Source: Sarcocystis neurona (taxonomy: Eukaryota; Apicomplexa; Conoidasida; Eucoccidiorida; Sarcocystidae). From it: a stretch of DNA of 64,000 bases. The stretch covers positions 565,737-629,736 of the forward strand of contig KL647309.1 in the NCBI GenBank assembly GCA_000727475.1. Reading direction: 5' to 3'. Position 1 is the stretch's first letter; each line of letters begins with the position of its first letter. A program made the position numbers and the translations under genes. The notes beneath the pieces are model-generated. The model ran no database searches and was not told where the DNA came from. It worked only from the letters and a program-made list of their open reading frames with translations. Positions 60,378 to 64,000 of the stretch are shown in pieces.

Positions 60378-61595
60378 ATGCTTTTGAAGCGTATAACGTT
60401 TACGTTAAACGAAGCCGTTCACGAAGTCCCATCCTCAGCGTGCGAATATCCTTTCAAAATGTATCCACATCAGATCGCAAGGCATCTGAAATTGCCAACG
60501 GCGCCGTACGTAGGTTCGATTTGCCATTAGCTCTCGTGGATTTCATTTGCGCGAAGGATCGTGCGATACCCAGCACTGACCCCCTCTGCAGCGCCTTTCG
60601 GAATTCGACGGTTGGTAAAGCGTGGGGGTTTATGACATAAGAGCGCCGAGTGCCTGTCTGTTGGAGGATTCACTTTCGTTTACCACTTGAATTACACAGC
60701 GTAAGCTTTAATTCCTTGTATTCCGTTACACGTTATTAAAAATACCTCATTTCTTGGTTATCACGGAAAGAGCAGCTTGAGCTATTTCTCCTTTCCTGGT
60801 ATCGGACCATCAAAGCGGTGCCTTCAGCTTACCCGTTACATCTTAGGAAAAGCACCTCATATCTCAACTCCGATTTACAGAGCAGCTTGAGTGATTTCTC
60901 TTCTACCGCTCCTGCCACCAATTGGCTGCGTTCAGCGTACAAGCTGCTGCGAGATAAATTGCATCTGGCACTCAGCGTCCCGTCTCTTCCGCGCCATCTC
61001 GAGGGATAAAAAAAATTTTAGTGCTCTTCAAGGTAGTGGGAAATTGTGGAGTGCTCCCCTTGTGCAGAAGCGGATACACCTCGTGGAATAAATTGATGCT
61101 GCTCCCTTCTCTAAAAAGCGGGGAATTCTCTAGTATGACCTTGTAGATCCTTCTTGCCCTCTCCCGCACAGAAAAATTTGCAAGCGATCACGGCAGGAGC
61201 GCACGACGGAAAAATGAAAAAAGTGAACCCGTCACAGGGTGCAGAGCATACCGAGACAATCCTTTACAGGCGGGGTGCATAGGCTTGTAAGTTAACCTGC
61301 ACAAGCTAGCTCTCAACGAGGAGTGCCGATGTTTAATTTCCAGCAATATGAGGGCTGTTTCTGCAAGGACGGTATGGGCAACCTCGCCCTCGAGGAGCAG
61401 GGTGGTGCGCCGACAGCTTCGCGACCCCACAGCCACTGGAAGCCGCGTTATTTCCCGCAAAAGGACCTTTGTGGCAAACCGTCGCACGGGTCCGCGAAAG
61501 ATAAGAAAATTTACATCGTTCCGACCTCGCGAAACCTATACTGTCGCACTGCAGGGGGCCAAGTGCGCGCCTTCACACGGGATGGAGCCCAGTAG
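60378..61595 (+). CDS. Small hypothetical protein, two-exon model
   Basis: Exon 1 is 60378-60509 (MLLKRITFTLNEAVHEVPS, ending TAC|GTAGGT). Exon 2 is 61344-61595 after TTTAATTTCCAG (QYEGCFCKDGMGNLALEEQ to FTRDGAQ). Both are phase 0, giving 127 residues. It is Cys-, Pro- and Lys-containing with no membrane segment. I do not recognise it. The intron holds a 110-bp tandem duplication. Other open frames on both strands over exon 2 keep confidence low; one on the minus strand (61487-61188) starts MRRFATKVLLREITRLPVA, like a mitochondrial targeting sequence, and is a real competitor. Confidence 0.35.
60697..60950. repeat. Degenerate 110-bp tandem duplication
   Basis: The words ccgttaca, acctcat and agagcagcttgag(c/t)(t/g)atttctc recur exactly 110 bases apart (for example 60723 and 60833; 60771 and 60881). 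There are about two full copies, and a partial third begins near 60925. It lies in the putative intron of the small plus-strand gene. Confidence 0.8.
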
Positions 61596-61832
61596 GACAG
61601 CGTTCAAAATCCACAACAGCTCTGGTATGACATGCGTAGGATAGGAGCGCTCGGGAGACCAAACAGACGCCACGTCGAGAATATTCCTCCAGCACGAAAA
61701 CGCACGACTTAATGGACTTTCCTTTCCACCTAAACACGCAGTGAGACACAGCATTTCACTACTTCGGCATCTAGATTATTTTCTCGGATAGGTTTGCCCA
61801 ACAACGCACCTAGGTACGCGTTTTCCAGCAAA

Positions 61833-63611
61833 ATGTCTTCCGTTAAAGTGGCAGTTCGTGTCCGGCCGTTCACTGACCGGGAAAAAGCCTTGAATGCTAA
61901 GCTGTGCATTGAGATGAACGGGAATAGCACAACTATTACAAATCCTGATGACGAAAAGCAGACGAAGACCTTCGCATTTGATTATTCGTACTGGTCTCAC
62001 GATGGCTTCGAAATTGACGAGGATGGTTATTCGAGGCCCCTCACACCCAAATACGCGGATCAGGCGCGCGTTTTCAATGATGTCGGCGTTGATGTTCTCA
62101 ACAACGCGTTCGAGGGATATAACGCCTGTCTGTTTGCTTATGGCCAAACAGGGTCGGGCAAAAGCTACTCCATGGTGGGATATGGTGGCAACAAAGGCGT
62201 CGTTGTACGGGCGTGCGAGGAAATTTTTCAGCGTATAAAGTCTATCGCAGATCCTCTGCTTCAATCGGAAGTCACTGTCAGCATGCTGGAGATTTATAAC
62301 GAGGCAGTACAAGATTTACTAGTCAAGCCAGATCAGCGACCTAAGGGAGGCCTCAAGATCAGACATACGCCACAGCTCGGAACATTCGTGCAGGACCTCA
62401 CGAAATACCCTGTGGACACATATGCAGCGATACAGGCTAAACTCGACGAAGGTACAAAGCTTGGTCCTTTCTGATTTTCGAAAACAACTGAAGCACAGGG
62501 GCTGTGCCTCATTGACCGCTGTGGTGGAGGTGGCTTCACTCATGAAAAGTAGAGCAGTGGTATATCCTTTCATGCTGACGACATCCTTACGCAGAAAGAC
62601 GGTCGCTCTTTGCCGGCAGCTGGCCTCGCCGAAGAGTCGTTTGACACGCTCTTTAGTGCTGCAGTAACAACTCGTCTGTGCAACCAGTACTCCTGCCTTC
62701 AAGCTTCTCCAAGACGTGCGGCAGAATCTCTTGCATGTCTCGCTTGTCTGGAATTCTGAAGCACAGCTTCGCCGGCACTTTTGAACAACAATCATACACA
62801 TAGCGCATTTAAAAAGTCGTCCTCCTCGGCCGTCGTAGCCTTGTAAACGGGTCATTTACTAAACTGCCTTCCTCATCCTTCGTACAGGAACAAGCAATCG
62901 AACCATAGGGGCAACACTGATGAACGCTACCTCTTCCAGAGCCCACACGGTACTGCAAATTGTCTATAACCAGGTTACCCTCGATGGAACAACCAAGGAA
63001 CCCAGAAGCCGAAAGACCGCTGAGATAAGTTTAGTCGATCTGGCCGGATCTGAGAGAGCGGGCTCAACTGGCGCTACGGGGAACCGCTTAAAGGAAGGCT
63101 GTGCTATCAATCAGTCTTTATCGGCGCTAGGAAATGTTATTTCTGCGCTGGCCGACAAGGCATCGGGAAAACTCAAACCGGGGCAGGTACGTTCTGTGTT
63201 TGCCACGAAAGAGTCAAAAACAGGTCGGCTTGGCACCGTAGACTGGAACGGCAGTGACCGCAGTCTCCCCAGACTTCTTCGTTCGAAACATTGAGGTGAA
63301 CAACCGATATACTGAATGCGCCGACACACGCGGAGCTTTGATAGCTGAAGGTGACCCTCTTGTGCCTTGTTCAGGTGATCCCCTACCGTGATTCGGCCCT
63401 AACGCGTATTTTGCAGTCTGCATTAGGTGGGAACAGCAAGACATGCATGATTGCGGCGCTCTCTCCAGCTTCCGTCAACTATGAAGAAACGCTTTCCACA
63501 CTGCGATACGCTGATCGAGTCAAAGCGATTAAAAATGAAGCAGTGATCAACGAAAGTCCATTGGAACGGCTGATTCGCGAACTCAAAGAGGAAAATGAGA
63601 GACTCAAGAGG
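61833..63611 (+). CDS. Kinesin-3 (KIF1/Unc104-like) motor domain, partial
   Basis: This microtubule motor uses ATP to move cargo; kinesin-3 members carry vesicles. Three exons are seen: 61833-62451, 62888-63186 and 63375-63611 (385 codons, all phases agreeing), then a GTGAGG donor. The start ATG begins [18 protein letters not shown]; an upstream in-frame extension uses no ATG. Motifs are the P-loop GQTGSGKS at 104-111, switch [10 protein letters not shown], switch [26 protein letters not shown], and the neck region [19 protein letters not shown] followed by [13 protein letters not shown]. The segment after the motor and the long insert before the P-loop region match kinesin-3. The forkhead-associated domain and tail expected in this family would lie beyond the window. 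Confidence 0.92.
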
Positions 63612-64000
63612 GTGAGGCGTGACACAGCAGTGTGCATACACATACACATGTACAATTTGTGAAGTTTTTTTTCCGGCGGATAAGCGGCTTGCAATTGTGA
63701 ATGGACGGTTAACATATTTTTAAAGAGCTGCCATAATTAACGATGAAAAGGCTGGACTACAGTGTACTGAGTAGTACGATAGACCATTGAACAGGCTCAG
63801 CGGGAGAGGATCATATCAGTTAGAACGTGTTTCATAGAGACGTGAACAGCAGTAACGCCAGACTCCAAACTACAACGGCATAAAAATACCACTTGTCACA
63901 GGCAATGGAACTCAGTACGTGTCTGAGCGATCTGCCAGCGCCAGCCCCGCCACGCTCCCAAACAAGATTTTTCACTACACAGTTCACAAAAGTAGGGACG
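63612..64000. other. Probable intron of the kinesin gene
   Basis: This follows the GTGAGG donor at 63612. No further kinesin exon could be recognised before the window ends. Confidence 0.55.

Noticed and set aside
61776..62312. 178-codon minus frame
   Set aside because: It lies antisense over the first kinesin exon, whose motor motifs are certain.

Overview
The window looks like nuclear DNA of a coccidian apicomplexan. The signs are genes split by GT-AG introns, an intronless histone H3, a PSTAIRE cyclin-dependent kinase, an alveolin-type inner-membrane-complex protein, low gene density and long CTG/CAG, ATAC and pyrimidine tracts. An Eimeria/Cyclospora-like or other large-genome coccidian fits best. 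The species cannot be fixed from the sequence alone.

Layout. Positions 1-11,000 are repeat-rich (pyrimidine and purine simple repeats, an ACT tract, CTG/CAG tracts, TATA/ATAC microsatellites). Hidden in this stretch is a plus-strand TAP42/alpha4 (PP2A regulator) gene. Its last exons are unmistakable although the introns are almost pure microsatellite. From 11 kb on the sequence is mostly repeat-poor. In order it holds: histone H3 (13.1-13.5 kb, minus); a possible small secreted protein (18.0-18.5 kb, minus); an alveolin-type protein in five exons (19.0-22.5 kb, plus); a large secreted type I membrane protein of about 1,562 residues in two exons (24.9-30.3 kb, minus); a 109-residue single-pass membrane protein (32.0-32.4 kb, minus); a 1,016-residue protein with a C-terminal SET domain (34.6-37.6 kb, minus); a six-exon CDK1/2-like kinase of 300 residues (43.3-46.3 kb, plus); two unrecognised minus-strand proteins (48.1-50.9 and 51.3-52.5 kb); an unrecognised four-exon gene of 612 residues (55.3-58.3 kb, minus); two small tentative genes (59.3-60.0 kb minus, 60.4-61.6 kb plus); and the first three motor-domain exons of a kinesin-3 that runs off the right edge (61.8 kb on, plus).

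These genes do not form an operon or a pathway. They are independent eukaryotic loci: cell-cycle control (CDK, TAP42), chromatin (H3, SET), cortical cytoskeleton (alveolin), transport (kinesin-3) and secretion or membrane (the 24.9-30.3 kb gene). All splice models come from reading donor and acceptor sites and checking codon phase. None has transcript support. The most novel item is the large secreted membrane protein, with repeated helical/Trp modules and a six-cysteine domain. The most surprising gene structure is TAP42 threaded through microsatellite introns. The CDK gene carries a partial exon duplication that is still open in the coding frame.
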